Source: Quillaja saponaria (lineage: Eukaryota; Streptophyta; Magnoliopsida; Fabales; Quillajaceae). From it: a stretch of 64,000 nucleotides of DNA. Every line of letters begins with the position of its first letter. Position 1 is the first letter of the stretch. Below, piece after piece: positions 12,281-22,054 of this stretch. Position numbers and translations under genes: made by a program. Where the stretch lies: positions 9,583,001-9,647,000 of the forward strand of contig CM055605.1 in assembly GCA_029379385.1 (NCBI GenBank), written 5' to 3'. Below the pieces are notes generated by a model. It had not been told where the DNA came from and made no database searches. It saw only the letters and a list, made by a program, of their open reading frames with translations.

Positions 12281-13206
12281 AATGTCATAGTTTGCGTCAC
12301 TGGAAAAATCAATTTTGGATAGTGCAGGCAACTTAGTCAGTTCTTTTATATGTAAAATTTGTCTTGTGCGTATTCTATGTTGTTTTATTTGTAATTCCTG
12401 ATGGATACCATATAACTTTTGCTCCTTATGGCAGAAGCTAGTTTTCTTTAGCTGCAAATGATGTATCTGAGGAATCTGATTGGAAGCTTTTCTTTATGTG
12501 CTGGTTCTCTTTTCTCTATTTTGGTTGTAGATAGTATGTAAATCTGTTTTGAGCATATCTGATCTGAGTTGCAAAACTTGCAATGAGATGAAGTTCAGTT
12601 TGGTAGTCAAGAATTATCAAATCAAATTTCCAAGTTGTTTTGGACTCGATTGAATCCAAAGTCTCACCCAGATGATCATAGCCAGCTGGCTCACCCAGAA
12701 GAACCGTTTGAAAGAATTTATTTAGAATGAGTGAATTACTAAACCTAATGTTAAATATTTTACCATTGAATTAAAATCCCCAATTAGAATTAACACAAAA
12801 AGTTACCGATTTTTTTCTTCCATCAGGCATCAACTTCACGGTGGGAATCAGTTCTTATATAAAAGAAAGGAAAATAAAAAGGGGGACCATAGGACCTATT
12901 CTCTTTATATATTTGTACCAAATACAGAATGAGGATCTATTTTCTCTGTCTTTCTGTTTATTGGATCCTACAACTCTTGATATAGATGTTACAACTGTTT
13001 AGTCAGTAGCCAATCAGCTTTATTGGCATGAATATCTAATGGTGAATATAGTATATACATGCAAGAATGTTATCTAAAAAACATACATTTGCAAGAACAT
13101 TTTTCTTACTTAACCTCGTTCTGTCCTTCACCAGTATAGTAATCCTAGCCATGAACCTAGCCAATTTATTCAAATAAATGTTACAGAAAGTTCTTTAAGT
13201 GGGCCG

Positions 13207-13379
13207 GAGACTTTTAACTTAAAAAAGATTGAAAATGTTGGAAAGACTTTCATTTTGTTGTATGCTCTAAATGTTAATGCATAGATAGTTATATTGAGAC
13301 TTTTAACTTAAAAGATTGAAAATGTTGGAAAGACTTACATTTTGTGGTTTGCTCTAAATGTTAGTGCATAGATAGTTTT
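13207..13379. repeat. Imperfect tandem duplication, about 89 bp
   Basis: GAGACTTTTAACTTAAAA starts at 13207 and again at 13296. Both copies continue through AAGATTGAAAATGTTGGAAA to GCATAGATAGTT with a few substitutions and small indels. Confidence 0.85.
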
Positions 13380-13693
13380 GTCTATGTAAAGGAAGTGATA
13401 TTGTCTCTGTTAAAGGTATGTTTCAGCTTCTTGGTCTGCATCAATATGTTATCAGCTGACTGCTTCATGGTTCTATCTTACTGCCTCTTTGGTTCAAATT
13501 TTCTTTTTACTTCCATATATATAGTACTTGTTTCATACTTAAACCTACTTTGTTTCTTGGCTTTAGCATTCCTTTGGAGTTGGTTTTGAGTTTTCTATAT
13601 TTTCATGTGAAATTGGTGTGCTTTTTTCTTTACATGGAGTCTGCTTCCCAATATGAGTGTGCTTGTGTTCCTCCTAATACTCTATCAATTATT

Positions 13694-13696
<3 letters not shown>

Positions 13697-13734
<38 letters not shown>
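13697..13734. repeat. (AT)n microsatellite
   Basis: Uninterrupted AT dinucleotides for about 38 bp. Similar but shorter or separate AT runs occur at 9829-9847 and 49232-49260. Confidence 0.95.
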
Positions 13735-13737
<3 letters not shown>

Positions 13738-14101
13738 GCATGGGGTCCTAAATCACTTGAACAGAAAGTATTTAATTCTACTGATGCAGCAGCATCTTCT
13801 ATTTTCCTCAACTTGAGTTCATGATTCTGTCAAGTTCATGATTTCTTGCTGGCTTTCTGATATAGCTTTCTCACAACTGTTTTTGAGTGGAAAATTTGTT
13901 GTTATACTGTATGTCTATTGATGACTGTGTTTTGTTTCATTTATTTTATATTTTCAAAATAAAATAAAATTTGTTGCAGATAAAGTTGGGAACTGTGGAT
14001 CAGAATGAAGCACAGATAGAATGGGTCGACCATACATGAATTTCAGAGTTTGATTATTGATATTCTCCCCTCTCCCTTTCCCCCCCCTCCCCAACACCAT
14101 A

Positions 14102-14291
14102 TTTCTTATTAATAAAGATCTGACATCCTGTCAGTTCAAGCTGCTAACTTCCATGTGCTTTTGTAACAGCTCTTAAATACTCACCACCAAAGCTGGTTTC
14201 TTATTAATAAAGATCTGACATCCTGTCAGTTCAAGCTGCTAACTTCCATGTGCTTTTGTAACAGCTCTTAACTACTCACCACCAAAGCTGG
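14102..14291 (+). repeat. 95-bp tandem duplication spanning a splice acceptor
   Basis: The unit beginning TTTCTTATTAATAAAG starts at 14102 and again at 14197, and each copy ends in CCACCAAAGCTGG. The copies are nearly identical. Each contains the intron end TTTTGTAACAG and the first bases of the ERECTA-like exon, so the acceptor site is doubled. Confidence 0.92.
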
Positions 14292-14615
14292 TGATTCTTA
14301 ACATGAATATGGCACTCCATGTGTACGAGGATATCATGAGGATGACTGAGAACTTGAGTGAGAAGTATATAATTGGTTGTGGTGCATCAAGCACAGTTTA
14401 CAAATGTGTTCTTAAGAATTGCAAGCCAGTGGCAATCAAAAAGCTGTACTCTCACTATCCACAGTACTTGAAAGAGTTCGAGACAGAACTTGAGACCGTG
14501 GGGAGCATCAAGCATCGGAATCTGGTCAGCCTTCAAGGCTACTCCTTGTCTCCTTATGGGAACCTTCTGTTTTATGACTACATGGAAAATGGCAGTCTTT
14601 GGGATCTGCTTCATG
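14265..14615 (+). pseudogene. ERECTA-type LRR receptor kinase exon, isolated fragment
   Basis: From the acceptor TTGTAACAG (ending 14264) to the donor CATG/GTAAG (after 14615) runs an open exon of 351 nt. It encodes YSPPKLVILNMNMALHVYED, then the glycine loop GCGASSTVYK, the VAIKK lysine, a FETELETVGSIKHRNLVSL helix-C region and the hinge YMENGSLWDLLHG. This matches the start of the ERECTA kinase domain very closely. The kinase subdomains with HRD, DFG and APE motifs are not found in the following 1.7 kb, and no LRR or membrane exon is found before it. It therefore cannot make an active kinase, although the exon itself is undamaged. ERECTA controls organ shape and stomatal patterning in plants; this copy is best read as a captured or truncated duplicate. 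A real gene with very long introns is less likely. Confidence 0.85.
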
Positions 14616-14666
14616 GTAAGTTCAAGGGTTCTGCACAACTTACTGCAGCACACCTTATGTTTCCCT

Positions 14667-14766
14667 AACTTTATATCCTTAGGTTAGTAGAGAACAGTGT
14701 TTTTGCATTGTATATCAACTTTATATCCATAGGTTAGTATAGAACAGTGTTTTTGCATCGTCTATC
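14667..14766. repeat. 50-bp tandem duplication
   Basis: AACTTTATATCC starts at 14667 and 14717. The two 50-bp units, each with GAACAGTGTTTTTGCAT, differ at about five positions. It lies directly downstream of the ERECTA-like fragment. Confidence 0.9.
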
Positions 14767-16342
14767 CTATTGTGTTCATCCAATAATAGAAGGTTAGTAT
14801 ATAATGTATCATAATGTAATAATGTCACCAAAGGCTTAATACCTGCACACAACCACAATTGCTTAATAAGAAAAAAAATTCGTAAAAGAAAAAAATGGAA
14901 AAACATTATTGGAATTTGACCATTGGATAGAAGCTCGTTGATGAGATTGTTGTAAAATTTAACACCCAGTGGATTAACTCCTCCACTAATTTTTCCCTCT
15001 GGAAGCAAAAATAAAAATAAAAATGAAAATTGTTAGAACGAAAACAGTATGTTTTGTTCTACTTTTCTATTCATGAAAAATTCTCATTTAGTATATCATT
15101 TTAACAATTACTTTTGAATTGTTATAACATATGTGGTCGAAATCTTAGACTTTTTTTAATAAACTAAAACATCTAACTACAAGTTCTCCTTGAAATCCAA
15201 AATAGGAAGAGATGAGATTTATGCAAATAAGACCCTGTTGTCGCAAGGATATATGGGAGGGGATTTGAGGTGATTTGTTGCTTGAGGAGTATATGACCCG
15301 TCGGCTTACACAATCAGTTTATTCCAATGTGTGACTGTTGGATTATCATGGCACAATATTTTCAAATGGGTAAAATGTTGACACGAAAGCTATAACGCAA
15401 TCTTGGTCCACCAGATTACTCTCAGCAGGGGGTTAATCTAGATCTAGAAAGAGTCTAGAAAGGGAAAAGTTCTTGGGGATTGATGCATGTACTCATAGTG
15501 GAACACATGTTTGTTATTTAATTATCACCATTATTGCACATTTGTGGTTCAGAAGAATCTTGATATTTAGTACAGCAAAAACAATTCTCAGAGGCACTTA
15601 ATTTTCTAAACCAATGATCTATAGACCTAAACATGCAAACTTTATCTTTCTTTGGGTTTTTTTTTAGTGTTTGAGTTGCCTAACTCTATAGGCGATTTCA
15701 AACTTTTTTTTGGGTAAGAAAAATTCAGTAAATAGGTCAAAATATTTTTAATTCAAAAAAATAATCATATTATTCGAATCCTATATTTCTGAAAAATTAT
15801 CTTATTTAATACACAGTTATAAAATTTACAAGCTCAAATGAGGCCATTTCTAATGAGTTTTCGAGCAATAAACTCTTGTATAGTTAAATCTTTTCTTTTA
15901 AAAGTTAGAAAACTGATGCATTACTGCGCTCGATGAAAACAAATTTCTATTCCTTGTTAATTCTAAAAATTATCGGGTACTTTTTTTGGAAAAAATTTCA
16001 GGGAAAAAGCTGAATTTTATTAAGAAGCTAAATTCGATACAATTACGATTAATGAGATCCTGAAAAAGGTCAAAAGTTTCCTCAAATCCTGAATGAAAAA
16101 GAGGAGAAAAAGAATTCAAATATTACTACTTATACTGCATAGTCCTAAGTATGATTGGAGCTACCCTCTAATTATATCCCTACTTAATTAAACCTTCTTA
16201 CAAAGATGAATTTTTTTATTTAAAAAAAAAAAAAAATTAAATTGAAAGTAGATAAAAGAGGAAAAAAAGTTGTAGGTATTATGATAAAATCTTTGTATAT
16301 TACAGAATGCTAATCCCAAAACCATCTTTCGCTCAACTGTTA
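14767..16342. other. Intergenic region
   Basis: AT-rich sequence without a recognisable exon or transposon end. The last 100 bp or so, next to the response-regulator stop, are its likely 3' UTR. The minus-strand open frame at 14721-15008 shows no motif. Confidence 0.45.
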
Positions 16343-17567
16343 CTAACATTTAGTTCTGTTTCTCTGATCCGGTGACTGGTTTTCTTCCATGCCCTTTCTT
16401 TTGTTATTGATCAGTTGTTCTTGTTCTTGTTCTTCTTTAGCTCTTCCTTTCAACAAATGTGGCCTTATCTTGTTAACATCTGACAATTGAACTGGTTTCA
16501 GAAAGAATTCTTCAGCTCCTTCTTCTAAGCATCTAAGTTAAAAAAAAAAACTATATCAGACAAGAAATTCCATCTTATAATTCTTCTAGTATGTTAATCT
16601 TAAATTTTGCAATGAATGTCAAAGATATTATTACAGTGAGTTCTAATCTATGATTTTCCTCACCTGTTGATCCTAGATGGAATATTTTCAGAGGACATAA
16701 TCACAACCGGTATGTCTTTAAGCGATTTGGATTCCTGTAAAATAATGAATGAGATTTTAGTCTAAATTCTTTCAAACACAGAAATATAACATAGGTTCCA
16801 TCTTGGATAAATGTCTACATTCTACAGATTTTTTTTTTTGAAACTTTATCAACTTGTAAGAGATTTTAATGCCAATGATAAATATATTCTAATTATATAT
16901 GAATCTATAGTGCAAACAAAGAAGGAAAAAAATTAGTCCTATAAAAGCTTACCTTGATTTTTTTCAGTAGATCATAGCCTGTCATTCCTGGCATACAATA
17001 ATCTGTTATGATCAAATTCACTTCTACATCATGATGGTTTTCTGAAGAAACAGAAAGAGTGTTTGCTTTCCTCTGTTCTTCTTCATTCAAACCCAGAAAC
17101 TCCAAGGCCTTGTTACCAGAATCTACTGCAGTAACTGAGAAAATAAAACATACACAGAAGGATTACCAATCAAAAGACATAATTTTACAAAAAAACCCAC
17201 ATAAGTTTAAATCAAAATCCATCAAAAATATAATTTTGCACATGACCCATAAAAATTTAAGGAGAAAAGGACCAATTTTCATTTTTTGCCAAGAAGGATT
17301 ACCAATCAAAATCCATAAAAAAAAAAAACATAATTTTGCACATAACCCAGAAAATTTTATCAATTTTTTTTTTACCCAGAAGGATTACCATCAAGATCCA
17401 AAAAAAAACCATGATTTTGCACAAAACCCAAAATGATTTAAGAGAAAAGACAATATTTTTATACCTTGATAAGAAGAGGTTTTCAAGAGCCTCTCAATCA
17501 ACTTTCTGTCAATGAGACTATCATCAACAGCCAAAACATGAAACTGTTCCTCTGCAGCTATACCCAT
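16343..17567 (-). CDS. Type-A two-component response regulator (ARR8/ARR9-like)
   Basis: Four exons on the minus strand: 17567-17465, 17134-16953, 16734-16664 and 16532-16343. The 546 nt stay in frame through all three GT-AG introns and give 181 residues. Almost the whole protein is one receiver domain: acidic pair D15-D16 in LAVDDS, phospho-acceptor D79 in [17 protein letters not shown]109-S110 of VIMSSEN and the conserved K131 in FFLKPV. A short Lys/Glu/Gln-rich tail follows and no Myb-like DNA-binding domain is present, so it is type A, not type B. Type-A regulators take phosphate from histidine-phosphotransfer proteins and dampen cytokinin signalling. The sequence is closest to ARR8/ARR9 as I recall them. 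All catalytic residues are intact. Intron 1 carries a degenerate tandem repeat. Confidence 0.96.
17159..17445. repeat. Degenerate tandem repeat in intron 1 of the response regulator
   Basis: About four units of 55-75 bp share GGATTACCAATCAAAA, then ATAATTTTGCACA..ACCCA, then AAATTTA, with poly-A stretches of variable length. Starts are near 17159, 17212, 17296 and 17380. The repeat accounts for most of this intron and creates spurious open frames on both strands. Confidence 0.85.
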
Positions 17568-17739
17568 GATTTCTGTGATGCTATGCCCAAATCAAAAACT
17601 GGAAGGTAAGTAGAAGAACAAGAAGAAGAAGGAAAAGGAATTGAAAACAAGAGAGAGATGAGGAAGGTAAAGAATGAGAATTGGACTTTTAAAAAGAAAC
17701 CCATTAGGGTCAAGAGTATGATACAAAATCCTCTTAGGA

Positions 17740-17787
17740 AATCTGACAGTTTGGAAAGTGAGATCCGACAGATTTCATTCAGAATCT
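17740..17787 (-). promoter_or_regulatory. Cluster of AGATT cores upstream of the response regulator
   Basis: Three AGATT cores, two on the minus strand (17740-17744, 17783-17787) and one on the plus strand (17770-17774), lie about 170-220 bp upstream of the ATG. AGAT(T/C) is the known core for type-B response regulators, which activate type-A genes in response to cytokinin. The core is short and occurs often by chance. Confidence 0.3.
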
Positions 17788-17829
17788 TGAGGATCTTCGT
17801 GGTTTGATTTTTTTGAATTAGAGAAGAAG

Positions 17830-20508
17830 CAAAGAAGGTGCCCTGTTTTCTTTTTCTTACTAATATTATTTTACTTTATTAACATTGGACCTCTTCATTA
17901 TTATTTCATTTGACCCTTTTGATTAGGATTAAGGCCAACAATTTGATTTTGCTACTATCACATACATACCATTTGGCCTTTTCGTACAAGTTAAAGGTAC
18001 TGACGTACTGTATGGAGGATTTCCATGCACTTGCATCACCACCTTCTTCCTCCCTACCCACCATTTGTGAATTTAATTTCATGAACAAATACGGAATATG
18101 TTATTCTTTTTGGTAATGAAATCTAATTAATTTTAGTCCTTTGCCTATTGTTAAAAGCTAGAGTTCACCAAACCTACGCCCCTAATTGTTCGTGTTCATG
18201 AAACAACGCACTTAATTATTTTTTGTATTTAATGGTGGGATTAGTTTATATATATTATTATTAATTATATTTTTATCAAATTAAAGATATGCCATTCACA
18301 GACTAAAAATTTATAAAGATTTGCACCTAATTGTGTTAGCATTGTATGAGTGTCTAATATATTGCTCGTTGTCATTTTTATTAGCTTAATTATAGTTTTC
18401 ATTTATGAGAATTGTGAGTTTTAGTTTTTGCCCTAATAATTTAAGGTTTACTTAAAACATACTAAAATCTAAAATTTAGAGGATATGATGCTTTTACCCC
18501 TCAATGGATGAAAAACTAACAGTGTTATTATTATTATTATTATTTTGGAAAATATTACTAAAAAGACAAATTTTATCTTCAAAATATTAAAATTTCCTAC
18601 TATTTTCTATCTTTACAAATGAGTTAAAAAATTCTTGTTTTTTTCTTTTCTATATTTCCACTTACTTTTAGTTTTTTAGTTTTAACAGCAATACATTTAA
18701 CTCAATTTGTGTAATTTAATTATATTATTTTAAATAAAAGTTCATTTTTTTTTACACAAATACAAGTAAATTTTCATATTAATTAAATATGCTTGAATTT
18801 TTTTTATTTTATTTTATTTCATGATATGAATTTTAAAATAAAAACTTGTATGAGTTTAAAAGACAAATTCAAGTATTTGTAAAGTTAAAAACTAAAATAA
18901 TAATAATATATATAATTAATCTAGTCTTTTAAAAAAATAATTCTTTTAAGAGAAAAAAAAAATTATGAAATGAGAGGATTAAAATATCTTATTAACTTTT
19001 AGAATTTTTCTTCTTCATTAATAATTACATAATTTTTTTTTTATAGTTTAGATTAAAATAAAATATTACTTTAATTAATATTTTGAACACATAACATTTT
19101 AAAAAAAAATACAATCATAAAACTGGTAAGAAAATATTATATTTTTAATATTTAGGATTTATTTGAATGAAAATAAGTCATTCACTAGACCAATCCCTTT
19201 TCTGGGTCCAATTTGATTTCCAGCCACATATTACGGCTATAATAGTGATGTGACGAAGATTCATAATATCATTTACGATATGGAAGATTGGAAGGCAATA
19301 AGAAATTAAGAAGAATCCTAATAACAAAGAAACAAAAGAATCTAATCTCTTACGTAAACAAAATAAAGCAAAAAAAATCCTCAAAAATACATAAGATCAA
19401 ATCCCATTCTCATTAAAATATATATAAATATATTGACCCATACTTTTCCTCTCATGTATAGAAGCCAAGTTGGAAATGGGTAGGTATGATATGAAATTTT
19501 TTATTTTATAATTAAAATATTTGTTTGGTATATCGTATAAAGATAACAGAGTAGCATAAAATTATTTAATTAGTTCTTATACAATATTTTATAGGTATAA
19601 ATTTATATTGGTTATCTCTCTTATACTATATTTGACAAAATAAAAATATATATACAATAAAAAAGGAAGAATAAGATAATATAATAACAACTATATAACT
19701 ATATAACCTAATATATTACACAATTCTATATTATATAATCACTTAATATGTAATGAACCCTTAATTTTGATGTCACATACAACCCATGTGAACTAAATGG
19801 AAATAAAAGTTCTTTATATTTGTTTATTGTAGATGAAAATACTTTGAACTATTTACTTTTGAGAAAATAATCATTAGTCAACTATAGATAAAAATTGATT
19901 AACTTCTATTTTTTTCTAGAAGCAAATAAAGCATAACTTTCACGTTTTCAATATTCTTTTCTTAAAAAGAAGAAAAAACAAATAAGTAATTTTAAATAAC
20001 TATATAGTTGAGAGCAATAAAATCGTATGACTTGATATGCAAATGAATACAATCTCTTTGAAATGTATATAAAAAAGTAATGTCATTACTTAAACCCAAA
20101 GAATATGAATAATACCAACCTATCAATTAATTGATTGGTTGCAGGGACATTAATTCAATTTCTTGTTATAATCTTTCTTATTATTTTCTAATTTTTTCTT
20201 GCCATTATTTTTATTTTCAATTTTGCTGCTTTATCATATTCGTTGTATCAACTTGTCTACAATTTATAGTCAAACATACAAAATATCAAAATCCATTATC
20301 TAGTGTCTCGTCCTCTTTCTATGTAGCTAAAAAGAAGTATTATATTTTATCTACAATTCACATCAATCCAAAACTAGAACTTCAATTCTAACACAATCAT
20401 ATAACTTGACCTAGGTTCCTCCATACACAAAACACAATTAATAGCATGTATTGATTGCCAAGGCTTTCTTTTTGGTGTAAAAAGGAGATAATCATTCATG
20501 CATGTAGA
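17830..20508. other. AT-rich intergenic region
   Basis: Non-coding by eye, with long poly-A/T tracts and an (ATT)n run near 18524-18545. No exon with a recognisable motif and no clear transposon ends were found. The first 300 bp probably include the promoter of the response regulator. Confidence 0.45.
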
Positions 20509-20989
20509 TAGGGGTGACAACAAGGCAAGATTTGGCAAATTGTCAAATTTTGGACAAGCTCAAGCTCGACTTATGTTCGTTAAGGGCTCACGAGCCTAAC
20601 CCCAAGCTCTAGCTCGCCTCGTTAAGGGCTCTTGAAAGTTTTCTGAAAATTTCAAAAATATTTTGTAGTCAAAAAGAGTTGAACCCCTGACTTACTGAGT
20701 AAGTTTTTGCATAACTTATCACCAAACCAGCTTACAACTAATGTTAAATTTTGTATTTAATTAAATTTGTTATAAATTTATATATAAATTTATATATAAG
20801 TAATAAAAAATTTATTAAATAATACTAAATGAGCCAGCACACTAGCTTACAAGTCAAGCTTTGGAAAGATTGAGCTTGGATCGTTTTACTAAACGAGCTC
20901 AAAATAAAGCTCAAGATCGACTCGTTTAGTAAACTAGTCGAGCTCAAGCCAAGCCCTTAACAAGCTAGCTCGGCTCATTGCCAGCCCTA
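20509..20989. mobile_element. Non-autonomous hAT-like DNA transposon 1
   Basis: A perfect 8-bp target duplication, CATGTAGA, lies at 20501-20508 and 20990-20997. The 481-bp element starts TAGGGGTGACAAC and its other end, read inward, starts TAGGGCTGGCAATGAG, an imperfect terminal inverted repeat. Both subterminal regions are full of GAGCT/AGCTC and ACTAAACGAGC motifs in inverted orientation, and the centre is AT-rich. The 8-bp duplication and the short TIR point to the hAT superfamily. No transposase is encoded. Confidence 0.82.
20650..20740 (-). other. tRNA-like (SINE-like) segment inside hAT-like element 1
   Basis: Read on the minus strand, AGCTGGTTTGGTGATAAG resembles a tRNA A box, and 32 bp later GGGGTTCAACTC resembles a B box (GGTTCRANNCC). 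The arms do not fold into a convincing tRNA by eye. It may be a relic of a tRNA-derived SINE carried by the DNA transposon. Confidence 0.35.
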
Positions 20990-21017
20990 CATGTAGATGC
21001 CTAACGTTACTCACATG

Positions 21018-22046
21018 TGGGGATGGAAATTGGGCTAGATCCATGTCAGGCCCAGCCAACCTGATCTTTATAGGTCTACAATTGGGTCTTTAATAGGTAC
21101 GAGTATTTTTAATTTTATTTGTTGAGTCTGGGACAAACCTTAAAACACATTGGGTCTAAGACAACATTTTCAATAAAATTAAAATATATAATAAAAAATT
21201 AATTAAAAAAACATATTTTAAATATATATATATAGATATATAATTTTCATAATTTTATTCGTATATCTTGTAAAAAATTATCAAAATGTATTTTTGTATA
21301 ATTTTTTTGGTACTATGTAATTTAAACTGTATTGTGTATCAAAAAAATAAAAATAAAAATTATATTTGCACTCAATATAATTCGATTAGTATGAAACTGG
21401 AAATTGTTTTTTGAATTTTATTCTTATATTTAGATGAAATTATCAATAAATATTACTATATAACTCTTTTGGTAGAAATATTACTATATACAATAATAAT
21501 CGGTCTAGACTGGGTATTTTTTTTATTTTTTATAATTCCATCAAAAATAAATAAATTAAATACACATATTAATTAGAAACAAAAATGGTGTTTCAAAATA
21601 TATGAACGAGGACTTTTTTGATCAGATTGCTTAAGTGCATTATATGATGCAAATTACAGAGAACTCCACATGAATTGTATGGTGTTCTTCAATTTAGTCC
21701 ACCTTTTGGCCTTTTGCTGCAAAAGGTCATCTAATATTAACTTGAGGGAGCTAAAAGAGCCCAGTATTATTGGGGAAGTGGTCACCAGTTAGGCTTATTG
21801 CAGAATAGTTTATATTTAAATAAATAGTAATATTAATTAAAGACTATTTTTGAATTAGTCTTTAATCAAAAAACAATTTAAAAAAAAAAGAAAAAAAAGG
21901 GGTAAATGGGCAGACCTATAGGTCCGGGTCCAGATGTGAGCATGGGTATACTCATAAAGTACTGGGTTTAAAATGAGTCTTATTTCTAGATCTATAATGG
22001 GTGTGAGTAAATAAAAGAGACTGAACCTGACTAATTGTCATCTCTA
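21018..22046. mobile_element. Non-autonomous hAT-like DNA transposon 2
   Basis: A perfect 8-bp target duplication, CTCACATG, lies at 21010-21017 and 22047-22054. The element begins TGGGGATGGAAATTGGGC, and the other end read inward is TAGAGATGACAATTAGTC, an imperfect inverted repeat. The 1029-bp interior is AT-rich with no transposase frame. It begins only 12 bp after the target duplication of element 1. Confidence 0.78.
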
Positions 22047-22054
22047 CTCACATG

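Larger units (their letters stand above)
12281..13960. other. Intergenic region downstream of NOP58
   Basis: The first 300 bp or so are probably NOP58 3' UTR. The rest is non-coding by eye. It contains an imperfect tandem duplication (13207-13379) and an AT microsatellite (13697-13734). No gene or transposon terminus was recognised. Confidence 0.5.

Noticed and set aside
11857..12457. Minus-strand open frames opposite the last NOP58 exon
   Set aside because: They are the complement of the Lys-rich (AAG/GAA) tail, giving a Leu/Phe/Ser-rich artefact.
17059..17436. Plus-strand open frame across the response regulator
   Set aside because: It runs through exon 2 antisense and the intron repeat. 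Its repetitive Lys/Asn content comes from the minisatellite.
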